This document shows, in pieces, positions 48,624-59,151 of a stretch of DNA of 64,000 nucleotides. The notes beneath the pieces were generated by a model that did no database searches, had not been told where the DNA came from, and worked only from the letters and a program-made list of their open reading frames with translations. Positions within the stretch are counted from its first letter, which is position 1. Every line of letters starts with the position of its first letter. The stretch is from Torymus aiolomorphi (lineage: Eukaryota > Arthropoda > Insecta > Hymenoptera > Torymidae): the NCBI GenBank assembly GCA_036365515.1, contig CM070877.1:87038022-87102021 (forward strand), read 5' to 3'. Position numbers and translations under genes: made by a program.

Positions 48624-49373
48624 TAGGTGAGCACAGTTTAATTTTGCATAAAATTAGTCAAATTATTATTATCTTTTTTTTATCATACGTTAAAAGGTTT
48701 AGGAATGGGTTCTACTTCTTTTCCTTTTGGATTAGTTCTATACTTTGTTATTCAAAGATAAAATCATAAGCTATTAAATTGATCATATGTTAATTCGTCC
48801 CTGTAATGTTTTCTACTTTGTGATTAAATAATTACTTTATATATTTTTATTATTTAATAACACATCCTTTTCACATGTCAAATTTTTTTGATTGTTTGAT
48901 TGTTATAAGACCAAAGTTACTTTGTATTAATATCTAATCGCAATATTTATGTATTATTTCTAAAATTTCATTATTCAAGTATATCTTATTTCAATCGCAT
49001 TTTTCTAAAATTATTAGCTTCCATAGGGAATATAGTTGCTTTTCATAAAATACTGACAAGTTGATACGAACAATTGTAGACAAACGAATAAGTGGTTATA
49101 ATTTTAAATTGTATATTTGGTAAAATCTGGATCACCTTAGGGTTATATATTAGTTGACCAAGAAGTAGGATGGTTTTGCTTCAAATGGAAAAGTTCAGCT
49201 GCAATTATAATTCTCCATTCCTGTATTAAATTTGGAAAAATAAGAAGAGATTATGATAGATGTTAATATTGAGTATGTTGTCCATATCCTAAAACAAAAA
49301 TGTTATGTTATTATTTGTTATAATATTGCTTTGCTTGTTTTCCATAATTAGTTAAGATACTATTTTGTTCATT
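46997..49373 (-). other. Non-coding 3' part of the CCHC-encoding element
   Basis: AT-rich, with (TAA)n tracts (47105-47145, 47675-47710), a 60-bp poly(T) run (about 48560-48622) and the duplicated LTR-edge/polypurine block at 47561-47640. No ORF with a motif on either strand. Confidence 0.6.
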
Positions 49374-51521
49374 TTAATAGCGTTGAAAATTCTTATTATG
49401 CTGATCCTTTTGAAATTTATTCATATTTGGTTCTTTAATAGGCCATGTTTTGTCTCCCTTTTTAAACCTTTTTCTGATAGTAAATTTATTGTAGTAACCT
49501 TTAGATTTTAATTTTAATTTTGTAATTTTTGATAATTCTTTTAAATATTTTTTATAATTAGATATCCATTTTAGTTTTCTGACGTTTTTATTAGATTTTA
49601 CTTTGATAGGATAGTTAAAAACTAACTGCAATTGGTGTACTTTATTAGGTTTTGTATTTAGATTGATCATTACGTTATGATCTTGATTACCCAAAGTTTC
49701 TTTTAGTTGATTTTTATTCTCAAGCTGTTCTTGGTGTTCTTGATTATCAAATATTTTTAGATGACTTTTATTCTCTAAATGTTTTTTTAGTTTTTGATTA
49801 TCAAACATATCTTTTGGTTGGTTTTCATTTTCGAAAACTACTTTACTATTATTTAATAAGTTCTTTAGATTTTTTTTATCATTTAATAAAGACTCTTCTG
49901 AATGTATTGATGCTATATTCTCTTTTAACGAATTTTCAAGCGAGTTTTGTTGGAATTTAGTTTCCATTTGATCATCTTCGGAAAATGGTTCAGCTAAAGC
50001 AAAAGTTATGTCTAAAATGACTTTAAGATCATCATAAAAAGTTACTGTTTCCAACGAATTATTACCTTCTTTATTATTTTCATTCGAAATTTCATTCTTT
50101 TGGTTATTTATATTGAATTCATTAAAATCAATTACATTAATTTCATCACAATCCTCATGAGTTTTTAAATTAGATTCGTTGAAATTCATTTCTTGATTAG
50201 TCTCATAATTTTTTACAGTAGATTCAATAGAATCAATTAAATTTGTTTCCATAATTTCTTCAATTTCATGATTATTTTTGAAAATTTCGTTAAAATCTAT
50301 AAAATTAATTTCATTAGTATTTCCATGATTTTTTATAATCATATTATTATCTTTTGGTTCATCAGTGATTTCATGTATTTTTATAAAAGGTACGATAATT
50401 AAATTGATTTCTTTATCATCATTAATTATTGTAGATTCCTCTATGATATTAGTTTCCTGTTTAATTTTATTTACTTTATTTTCTGTAATTAGTTCATTAC
50501 CATTATACCTTTCAATATTCGTTGTATTAACTTTGTTTTTCTGAATTTTTGATTCGTTAATTGTTTCTTTCGTAACATTATGGTATGATTCATCAGTATT
50601 AATACTTGGATATTGTTTGATTTCCTCACATTCTTCAGTAGTATGATCTGGATTTTTACAAAGATCACAATGATTTCCCATTGCATTATATTGCATCATA
50701 AGATTTTTAAGTTTTCTGCAGTTGTCGATGTCATGTCCAATTCTTTTGCAATAATCACATTGAATTCTTTTCCTATTTACTGTATTGGGTTGTTGATTAT
50801 TAAAAATCGTGTTTCTTGGCTTGTAATTTTGTTCTTGAGTTTTGTTAATGAATCGGTTATAATTTCTTGTAGTATTTGGTAATTGATGAATTTCTTTATT
50901 TTCTAAAATTTTGTAGTTTGTGCTATTTTGAGAATGAGCATTTCTTCCTGGGCAATACTTTGCTGTATGTCCGATTCTGTTGCAAATTTGACAAATTATT
51001 CTATTTCTTAAAATCGCACGCTTGCAATCTGATGAATCGTGGTCTTCTTCCTTACATAACGCACACCACATTATTTTTTCGTTTATAGGGCAGTATTTTA
51101 TCCAGTGCCCGAGTTTATTGCATTTCATACATACTGCTGACAGACAGTCTTTAGTTGAGTGACCCGTGCTTCCGCAATACTCACAATCAAGTTCATATTT
51201 CTTTATAACAGGGCATTGAGTAGCTGCATGTCCTATCGTTTGACAGTATTGGCAATAATCTTCATTTGTTTGGTTAAATGTACACTTCTCTACAGAATGT
51301 CCTCTGTGATTACAGAGTTTACAAAAAAGTTCTATTTTATTTTTAGCATTCTTGCAAAAATAAGATATATGATCTTTACTTTTACAATAAACACAAACTG
51401 CATTAGAGCAAAACAATGCTTCGTGATATTGATCTCGGCAAATTTGACAATGAAATACTTTAGTATAATAATGGTTTTGTTGTTTAAAATTATAAAATGT
51501 ATTAGCTTGATTATTCATCAT
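49374..51521 (-). CDS. 715-residue protein with ten CCHC zinc knuckles
   Basis: Single intact ORF of the LTR element, on the element's sense strand. Start ATG at 51521 (MMNNQANTFYNF). Ten Cx2Cx4Hx4C knuckles are readable: eight in a row over about residues 25-200 (e.g. CQICRDQYHEALFC, CKLCNHRGHSVEKC, CQICNRIGHTAKYC), then CDYCKRIGHDIDNC and CDLCKNPDHTTEEC near 255-300. Such knuckles bind single-stranded RNA or DNA; retroviral Gag has one or two, whereas seven to ten recall CNBP-like proteins. The remainder is Asn/Glu/Ile-rich and disordered-looking, ending in a basic segment (KLKWISNYKKYLKELSK). No Gag capsid block, protease or RT. It may package element RNA or act on it as a chaperone; that is inference. 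Confidence 0.8.
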   Translation of the reverse strand: MMNNQANTFYNFKQQNHYYTKVFHCQICRDQYHEALFCSNAVCVYCKSKDHISYFCKNAKNKIELFCKLCNHRGHSVEKCTFNQTNEDYCQYCQTIGHAATQCPVIKKYELDCEYCGSTGHSTKDCLSAVCMKCNKLGHWIKYCPINEKIMWCALCKEEDHDSSDCKRAILRNRIICQICNRIGHTAKYCPGRNAHSQNSTNYKILENKEIHQLPNTTRNYNRFINKTQEQNYKPRNTIFNNQQPNTVNRKRIQCDYCKRIGHDIDNCRKLKNLMMQYNAMGNHCDLCKNPDHTTEECEEIKQYPSINTDESYHNVTKETINESKIQKNKVNTTNIERYNGNELITENKVNKIKQETNIIEESTIINDDKEINLIIVPFIKIHEITDEPKDNNMIIKNHGNTNEINFIDFNEIFKNNHEIEEIMETNLIDSIESTVKNYETNQEMNFNESNLKTHEDCDEINVIDFNEFNINNQKNEISNENNKEGNNSLETVTFYDDLKVILDITFALAEPFSEDDQMETKFQQNSLENSLKENIASIHSEESLLNDKKNLKNLLNNSKVVFENENQPKDMFDNQKLKKHLENKSHLKIFDNQEHQEQLENKNQLKETLGNQDHNVMINLNTKPNKVHQLQLVFNYPIKVKSNKNVRKLKWISNYKKYLKELSKITKLKLKSKGYYNKFTIRKRFKKGDKTWPIKEPNMNKFQKDQHNKNFQRY

Positions 51522-52926
51522 GGTTTTTTCATTTTATTAAATGTTCGTAATTATTATTGTAGTTTATTTTTGAATTTATCTTTTATTTTGTTTATTATTG
51601 TCTTACTTTCATTTTCTCGTTTGAGTGTTGTTTATTTTTTATATTATAATATTTAAATATTTTTCATTTTCTTATTTTATTATATTCCCTTTTGCAATGT
51701 AATATTTTATTGTAATCTTTTTTTTTTGTATGATTCTTCATTATAATATTCTTACTTTTATTGTAATACTTTTCGTTTGCTTAGTTATTTTTTATTATTA
51801 TTTTGATTTCTTTATTTTGATAAAAAATGACTTGATTATTTTATACACTGATTATATCTCTCATATGTTTTCTATTTTGTATTGTGTAAATTCTCTATTA
51901 TTTATTTCCCTTTATTTATTTCTCTTCATTCGTTTCTTATGTTTTGTTCTTTATTCTTTTTATTTATGTATCAGTATACTTAATATTTCTTTTTAAATAT
52001 CTTTTATTATTAGTTCAACCATATATTTTTTTGTGTATTATTTATTTGGCAATTTATTTATTTATTTGCCAATTTTATATCTCTATTCTTAATGTTTTAC
52101 GTGTAATTTGATTTCTGATATTCTTATTTCTTGTTTATGTATAATATTTATCCATTCAATGATCATTATTTTGTATTATTATTTCATTTTTCTCCTTCGT
52201 GTTGAATTTGTTTTATTTATTTCAATTTCTTTTTATTTATTTATTCGTTTGTTTATTTATTTTTTTTCACTAATATTTTAGTTATTTGTTTTTACTGATA
52301 TTATTTAATTATTTGTTTCTTAATGTTTCCCTATATGAATTTTTCACTTTAAATTTCTTGTTTGTTAAATATATTTGCGTGATGCTATTTACTTATATAT
52401 TTTGATTTATTTTGATTTTATCTTTATGTGAAATCTTTTTTTTTATATTCGTTTACGTTATTTGTATTTGGGTTATCCTTTCTTCTTTCCCTATTTCTAT
52501 AACATCGTCTATTTTCACTTTTTTTTTTTATTTATCTGTTAATATGTTAGTAATCTGGACAAGCCGTACACGTTCATCTTCAGAAGTTTAAACGATCATG
52601 CTACAATGATCCTCTCAACTTCTTACTGCAAAACGAGAAGCTCGGAAGCAGTTAGTAGTGATATTTTTAGTAATTTTCAAATACTACTCGTTTCCTCTCA
52701 TTCCAGTCTTATTTTTTCGTATAAATCTAGTGAACTTACGTTCGATTCGTACCGGAACCACTGTTACGTTCCGAAAAATAGTTATTTTTATTCTTTTATT
52801 TTAAACAGTCTACTGAACTAATGTTCGATTCGTACCGGAACCACTGTTAAGTCCGGAAATAAGTTATTTTTATTCTTTAATTTGAAATAGTCTAGTGAAC
52901 GATTGTTCGACCGGTACCGGAACCAC
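51522..52926 (-). other. 5' leader of the CCHC-encoding element
   Basis: Very AT-rich. Next to the LTR are three copies of a block reading (minus) GGACTTAACAGTGGTTCCGG or a variant (about 52755-52800, 52825-52860, 52905-52930), i.e. LTR edge plus putative primer-binding site. No gene. Confidence 0.6.
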
Positions 52927-53527
52927 TGTTAAGTCCGGAAATAAATGGAAATAAGTAGTAATTGGTTTTATGTAAGTTTATTATATAAAATACAATAATT
53001 TATTACCAATACAATCTGCTGGCTTTTGGTAGATCGATGTGTTGTAATTTCAATTACAATTCTTTTTTATGACGCTTGCTTTTATAGATTTACTATAAAT
53101 AACTTATACGATCTGCTTACTAGACGAGTCAGGCTTACGATTTCAACTTCTCAATGTCGTAGAGGTACACGGAGTTCGCCAGGTTTCTTGTACGCTGTGA
53201 CTGATTCGCGTGACACACATCACTTCTTTTATAATACAGAATAATTAGGTTAAAGATGAGCCCGGTGACAGTAAATCGAGATCATCTTATTTTGCAATGT
53301 AAACTTCGTCAGTCGTATACGATTCGGCGGTGGCATTGAGAAATGCTGACCTTAAAGAGAATATCGTACGTTGTTTTTCGCAAGTGTGATGACCTATTAC
53401 GTCACGGCGCCGCATGAGCAAAATGCTGTGTTTGTAAAAAATTGCATTCCCGCTTTTATGTGTCAGGAAATATCTGATACTAATTATGCTTTTTCTTTAA
53501 AATGAAAATACGTCTCCGGACGTAACA
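52927..53527 (-). repeat. 5' LTR of the CCHC-encoding element
   Basis: 601 bp, about 99% identical to 46384-46984. It would hold the promoter for the minus-strand transcript. Confidence 0.95.
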
Positions 53528-54433
53528 CTCAAGCTTGAATTTGTTTATCTCCAAGTCGAGGGGAGAGCGACGCAGACCGCCAAGTTCCTCAGGGGAAATA
53601 AAATTAAAGTGATCAGCTAAATGCTGCGGTACGTTAGTATCTATGATACGCGCAAGCAGACAGATGGCTAAAAAGTCACGTCTGGACTCGTAGGTTAAAA
53701 TTTCCGTGTCGCGGTAGTCTGCGGAGATATGCTCGAAGATCTTCGTGCCAGTCGCAATTCGGAGAGCCGCATTCTTGCAACGAGATAGCTTAAGCGTGAG
53801 TTCCTTCGACAAGTCCAAAAAAATTCCTGCACAATAATCCAGGTATGGAAAGACAAGGGTCTTAATTAATATAAGCTTGGTGCTTTGGGGCAGGTAGCCT
53901 TGACATTTTCGAAGTCGAGCCAGGGCACCAAAGCATCTACTTGCAGTGATGTTACACTGCTCTCTCCACGACAATGTGTTGTCCAGAGTTATGCCAAGCA
54001 CCTTTACCGAATTGGAGGGCGGAATGACGACACTATTCAACACGATGTCCGGTAAGTGAAGGCTGGTGAGACGACTCATAAAGTTTCTGGAACCCACCCA
54101 TATTGCTTGAGTCTTGGCCGCGTTCACAACGAGTCCATTACGAGAAGCCCAAAGGGAAACATTTGCGAGATCTATATTAACTCTATTCACGATATCACTA
54201 GCCTCATTGAAATCGCTGCTCAAATAGATGACACAATCATCCGCATACAGGTGATGATTACAGTGCTTCAAGATCGATGGTAAATCGTTGACGCAGAGTG
54301 AGAAAAAAGGAGGCCCTAGAAGACTACCCTGTGGTACACCTGCGGTTTGCTCCAGAGGCCTAGAGAGCTCGCCATTCGGAAAGGCGATGACCTGAGATCG
54401 GCCAGATAAGAAGGAATCAATCCAGGCGCAGAG
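53528..54433 (-). pseudogene. Jockey-like reverse transcriptase, C-terminal half (first part)
   Basis: Open from 54433 with SFLSGRSQVIAFPNGELS, the motif GVPQGSLLGPPFFSLCVNDL, and catalytic YADDCVIY, then NAAKTQAIWVG and VKVLGITLDNTLSWREQ. All are classical non-LTR RT blocks in the right order. The frame is undamaged up to 53528, where the LTR element is inserted after NKFKLE, and continues at 46383-46215. The first annotatable Met (54271) is internal, since the 5' half of the gene is absent. Confidence 0.85.
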
Positions 54434-55220
54434 AGAGAGAGAGAGAGACGCCGTCGGCAGCCACCGCGGCCGAGTGAGAGGGAGAGAGAGAGAGACCGGC
54501 CGCTACTCTGCTACCGCCGGACTGCCCGCTAAGGAGCGAGAGAGAGAGATACGATGAGCGAGGCGTCCAGCACCGCTCGGTCTGACTCCTTGCAGCCGGG
54601 TCTTCGCGAGGTAAGTCCTGGCCAGGCGCTAGCGCGCTCTTCCCCAGGACGACGGGCGTCCGGAGAGCGACCCCCGCGCGAGCGAGCGAGGCTCACCGAC
54701 GCGCGCGTGTGTGTCGATTGCGCGCGGCGATCGACCAACGTCGGTGCGAGCCGCTTATTAGAGTACGTGTGTGCGATCGCGCGCTCACGTACATAGCGTA
54801 CGCGGGCGCACCACCCGCCTCGGCGCGTACAAAGGATACGCGCCGCGTGTATAAGACGTATTAAGCCCGCGGGGCAATAAAGTTACAGTCTTCTTTTAAC
54901 TTCGAGTCTGCCTATTATTTGGCGCGCATTCCCTTTCCTTTTCCACGTCGGTGGCGCGGCGGTATAGAATACCACCGGCCTCCGCGGGCGCTAGTACGCA
55001 ATACTCGCGCGTATCTGAGCAGCCGAGGAAGCACACACGAGAGAGACAGCGCGACAGCGAAGTCGCGCGTTGTAACGCCGGTAGGTACGGCGCGCCGACG
55101 AGAGAGATTTCGCCGAGGGTTGGCACGAGCCAGTGCTCGCGCCTGTCAACTGCTGCGCCGTTCATCGGCAATTCCGCGTCGGGGATTTGCGGCACTGAGG
55201 GGAAAACCTACTCCGTTACA

Positions 55221-56259
55221 GATTCTACAATTTTGTTAATAACAGAAAGTAAACAATACAGTATACACAATAAAGTATATTTTGATACATTTTTTAATTT
55301 TCGTAAAAATATTAAAAATACTTTATGCACTTATAAATCAGGATTTCTTAAATCATTAAAATTAAAGAAAAATCAATTTAAACTATTTGTGCTCTATAAC
55401 GTCAAATGTATCTCCAAAAAATGTAACAATGTACGAATAATTTTGAAAAGCTGTTATAATTTTATTAAAGCCTATAGACAGATACGAAATTCTTACAATT
55501 AATGCATTAGATCTGATATATAAATAGACATTTACCTGTAGTTTTGTAGTGCTGCTGACATTAAAAAAAATAAATTGATGCAATATTACAGCCACAATAT
55601 TGTAGAAATAACCACTTTCACAAAACAACACTGCACGACTGGAACTCTACCGATTTATAAATACAATGTTTGCCAGCAATATATGAAACTACGAGTTAAA
55701 TCACCAATCTATAAATATCCGCCTCATAATAACATAAAAATAACATATTATTTTCTCATTCACAATCAGCGATTACTCTCATTTACTGTATAAAAATCAC
55801 TTACATTCACGTACACACACGCACACACACCTTAATTTTTTTTTAATGCTTTATTTATAACGTATCAAAACGGTACGATTGCCTTTGACGAAGTATTTAT
55901 AATAATACATAAAATATAATAAAGGGATGTACGAACATAATGAACTTCCGGGGATGATTTGCAGCCCTTTAAAATGTATTATTCACAGATAAAAAATATA
56001 AATATTTTTCGTTTTTCGGTTCACTACAACATATAAAAGTTTAAATAAACATGTTACTTTTCTTGTGGAATTCAAGTCAAAATTACTTTTTCGAAAAAGC
56101 ATTACAATAATCCGTTTAAACAAGTAGTTTAACCAAACTAATTTTGCAAAATTAATGATAAATTAGTATTTCGTATTGCCCGAAAGCGCTAAAATTACAT
56201 AGCGTTTGTCTGTGTTCTTGGTCAAAATATTATGGTCAATCTTTTCAATGGAATGGTTT
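55221..56259. other. AT-rich interior of the pogo-like element
   Basis: Between the solo LTR and the right inverted arm. Short ORFs without motifs; a CACACACGCACACAC patch near 55805. Nothing assignable. Confidence 0.4.
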
Positions 56260-56900
56260 TTAAAGAGATATATTTATTGTAATTTTTATAGCTGAAAATT
56301 GATAAAAAACTTAATTTCCTTTAAAAAAATAGGGGTTGCTACCCTTAAAATTGAAAGTTATGCAAATTTATGGCCTTTTTAATTTTAAGATTTTTAGCGT
56401 TAGTTTTATTAAGATATCTTTATTTATTTCTGAAATAAAGAACAAAATAAAAATAAGGGGTAGTTACCCCCTAAAAAATAATTTTGGCCAAAACCATGAG
56501 ACAGGTCAACTTTATTTTTTAATTTTCTTTTAAATGAAATCTGTTTTGAGGCGATATATAATTTATTGTAATTTTTATAGCAGAAAATTGATGAGAAAAG
56601 CTTAGTTTTCTTGAAAAGAAAATAGGGGTTGCTACCCTTAAAATTGAAAGTAATGCTGTTTTTAAGGCTTTTTTATTCTACAACTTTTGGCGTCGGTTTC
56701 ATTAAACTAGCTTTATTCGTTTTTGAAATATTTGAAAAAAAGTGTTTTTGAGGGTGAACTTTAGGGGTAGATTTCACCCCCTTTTAAAGTGTCTATCAGC
56801 ACGTAAAAAAAAATACGTGTCTCTTATTTTTTAATGTACTACAATATATTGCAATATCGTCCAAATCGGCGACTTATACTTGGGGTACCTTCCTTGTCAG

Positions 56901-57340
56901 TACATTTTCTAATTTGGGATCGATAATGAACTTTTTATCCTGGTTCTTATTGACAGTTTCTTTGAACACTTGTTTTTTTGCAGCTTTATATTTCTTTGCT
57001 CTACTTTTTAAAGTATTCCGGCACTGAAACATAAGTTTGATAATAAAATAAATATTAAATATAATCTTATCATGATGGTTATAGATAAAAAATTAAAATT
57101 GTTCTCTAAGTTGACTAGTCAATAAAAAATAAGATAATTATACATACTGCTTGAACTTGTTTTGCAGACTTCTACGGTCCATATTCACTCACTTTGGCAG
57201 CAACTCGTTCCCACTGCAACTTTTCTTCTTGCTTACCATTGCATGCTGTATACTTATTTCCTACAAACTGGCTATGGTTTTGCATATAAAAAATTAGAGC
57301 ATCCTTCTGCGGAGGTAGAATATTTCCACTGTCACTGCAG
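56901..57340 (-). pseudogene. Myb/SANT-like gene of the Harbinger element, 5' exons (DNA-binding domain)
   Basis: Exon 1 (about 57340-57148) reads PQKDALIFYMQNHSQFVG, NKYTA and LQWERVAAKVSEYGP, exon 2 (57023 on) CRNTLKSRAKKYKAAKKQ: the Myb/SANT trihelix spacing of Trp/hydrophobic residues (W in LQWERVAAK, K-rich third helix). Splice sites GTATGT and TTTCAG fit and keep frame. A TAG follows SEYGP. In Harbinger elements this protein binds the element ends and helps import the nuclease. Exon 2 runs into the pogo-like insertion at 56900. Confidence 0.75.
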
Positions 57341-57528
57341 TACAACTGAAAAATTTATTTTAATATTTTAATGTCTTTTTATTTAACTTTATTTTGACTG
57401 TTCATTTTAGCATTTCAGTGCAGTGCAATCTATATATGGGTAGCAAATTACTAAAAATTGATATATTTTTTATAAAGTTGTAAAAATTATACATCATAAT
57501 TTTGTATATTATCAACATTTTTACTTAA

Positions 57529-58046
57529 CCCTTTCGTACCGAGACCCATTTCCCGGGGAAAAAGTGACTTTTTTTTTGTATACTATAATTGTGGAGGCTT
57601 TAACTAAGATCAATCGACAGTTTTTTTTCTCCAAAAGTGTCGATAAGTACTATTTTCCAAGTGGGTCCTGGAGCACCCATACAACCCATACCCGCCAATA
57701 GAATTATTTTATTGAACTCGGATAGTAATAAATTCTTAGTACGTTGTCTCATTAACAAGATCCATCACTCAAAATAAAAAAAAAACCATTAACTATTTTT
57801 TTATTCTAAAATAAATCATTCAAGATCCGAATTTTCGTCAAATCCCAATTTTCATTGCCGAGCCCTTTTTTAATGTACTAAACGAAACGGAAGAAATAAA
57901 AAAAACTTAATTTTAATGGCCAGAGGGGCTTCCCCTTGAATAAGAGAACACGACTAAATAAGTAGATTTAAAAAATTAGTTAATTTCAGATTTCTACAGC
58001 ATGTTGAACAAAGTGGGTCCTACAGGACCCATACGGTACGAAAGGG
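57529..58046. mobile_element. TTAA-flanked MITE (piggyBac-like), 518 bp
   Basis: Ends CCCTTTCGTACCG and the perfect inverse, flanked by TTAA (57525-57528 and 58047-58050). CCCT-start ends and TTAA duplication are piggyBac features. The GGGTCC / GGACCC words repeat inside. No coding sequence. Confidence 0.85.
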
Positions 58047-58050
58047 TTAA

Positions 58051-58969
58051 CCATTCTATACTTCATCAAAATCTTATACATTATCCACACTGAGAGTGTA
58101 AACAGAAAAAATTTCTGTTTCATCAAAACAAACTAACCTAAAAATAGTAATTTACATTATACTTACTAAAATTCCATATTCATGTTGTAACTGTCGTTAC
58201 AGCAAAAGATAGCAAAAACGATTATAGTAAAATGATTTTTACAAGAATATTAACAAATTAGTTATTTTACACAGTGTATTAACGCCACGTTTTGGTCGAG
58301 AAAGAAAAAGAATAAGTACTCCGAAAGTCTGAACTCCGAAGTACGATCGCCGAATACCATGAAAATTCCGAACTTTACGGTTAACGTTGTTGGCGGTAAG
58401 CCGGTAATACGATATGTGTCTGTATGTATGTGTGCTCGTGTCTGTGTGTGAACGCGCATGCGTGCGTTTCACATTTGTTCTTAACTCTCTTTTTTCAATA
58501 ATGACGGTGCAAGAAGACGCATAGAGCACGAGGTAATTTGTTCTAAACTACCTTTCTACGTTCGAAACTATCTTGCAACGATCACGGTGTAAGAAAGTGG
58601 AACACGAGGTCACGACACGGATTATTACACAGGTTACGTTTGGCAAGATTGCATAAATTTTACAGGTAATTATTAATTATTTATAAATTTAATTAGTAAT
58701 AAACTTTTTAATGAAACAGTAATTGTTTTTGAGCAAATCGTAACATTCAAAATTTACGATGGAAATATTTGATTTTCTAGAAACCGTGAATGTAATTTGA
58801 CATAACCTCACATTTCATTTTACAATACTCTCATAATTTTTAAAAATTAATTATAAATGTTAAGTACAAAACTTTTTTACTCATAAGATGTTGAATCAAA
58901 CTTTTTTATGAAATAATGTATATAAAACGTTAACTATAATTAAAAAAATCATATGATTATTCTAGCAAA
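58051..58969. other. Intergenic part of the Harbinger-like element
   Basis: AT-rich with a short TGTGT-rich patch (58420-58470). The 96-codon minus-strand ORF shows no motif. Confidence 0.4.
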
Positions 58970-59151
58970 ATGTTAGCACTGGTAGCTTTATTGAATGAGG
59001 ATGATGATGAACATGAAGGTCAAGTCAGGATTAATCAATTAAATTTTAAAAGAAGAACCAGGACAAAGCTCTGCATTATGAGCCTCACTTTTCTGCTCAA
59101 ATAATACGAGCATGTGCCGCATTGTATAACTTTCTTAGATATAGGGGATAA
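58970..59151 (+). pseudogene. HARBI1-like Harbinger nuclease, internally deleted
   Basis: ATG at 58970 (MLALVALLNEDDDEHEG ... FKRRTRTK) resembles the N-terminus of PIF/Harbinger nucleases. After a frame change at AGGACAAAGCTC it reads ALHYEPHFSAQIIRACAALY and NFLRYRG, which resembles their C-terminal end (the IxACxxLHN motif). The catalytic core of roughly 300 residues is missing, so it is a deletion derivative. An intron acceptor (TTCTAG) lies just before the ATG. Non-functional as it stands. Confidence 0.55.

Larger units (their letters stand above)
46384..53527 (-). mobile_element. Complete young LTR element without RT (LARD-like), minus strand
   Basis: LTRs of 601 bp each (46384-46984, 52927-53527) start TGTTA and end TAACA and differ at only about six positions. 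Target duplication CTCA on both sides. Orientation is minus: the polypurine tract TAAGGGGGGAGG lies directly before the 46984 LTR edge, and a TGGTTCCGG primer-site-like sequence follows the 52927 edge. The 5.9-kb interior has no RT, RNase H, protease or integrase, only one sense ORF for a ten-zinc-knuckle protein. So it is non-autonomous yet recent. Confidence 0.85.
45930..54433 (-). mobile_element. Jockey-like non-LTR retroposon, 5'-truncated, split by an LTR element
   Basis: On the minus strand: RT from 54433, interrupted at 53528/46383 by the LTR element, stop at 46215, a 3' untranslated region, and a terminal (CAAT)n tail (plus-strand GATTGATTGATT at 45930-45953). Without the insertion about 1.36 kb remain; endonuclease and most of the RT N-terminus are missing because of 5' truncation. 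Confidence 0.85.
45555..55220 (+). mobile_element. Solo LTR (about 1.17 kb) split by a Jockey-like retroposon
   Basis: Left part 45555-45929 begins TGTAACGG; right part 54434-55220 ends CCGTTACA, a TG...CA inverted LTR pair. The flanking 4-mers are GAGT and GATT, a target duplication with one change. The right part has TATAAG (54850) and AATAAA (54876-54881), as expected for promoter and polyadenylation signals. GC-rich with (GA)n tracts at the break, so the Jockey-like copy entered a GA run. No internal retroviral genes remain. The ORFs in it are Arg-rich artefacts. Confidence 0.6.
40013..56900 (-). mobile_element. Pogo-like DNA transposon, target-site TA, carrying nested insertions
   Basis: Ends CTCACAAGGAAGGTACCCC and the inverse of CTGACAAGGAAGGTACCCC; the right flank is TA, the left CA (one change). 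Long inverted arms of 600-850 bp (40013-40860 and about 56260-56900) contain about 300-bp direct sub-repeats around AAGGGTAGCAACCCCTATTT. Removing it with one TA joins the two parts of the Myb/SANT exon in frame, which confirms the ends. Without nested insertions it is about 5.3 kb, with one minus-strand transposase. Confidence 0.8.

Noticed and set aside
50613..51656. Plus-strand ORFs rich in Phe/Ile/Leu
   Set aside because: Antisense of the CCHC gene; hydrophobic because the complement of AT-rich Asn/Lys codons gives Ile/Phe/Leu.
54554..55502. Plus-strand ORFs of 80-183 codons as exons of a host gene (a GTAAGT is present)
   Set aside because: They lie in the GC-rich solo LTR, overlap in several frames and show no motif.
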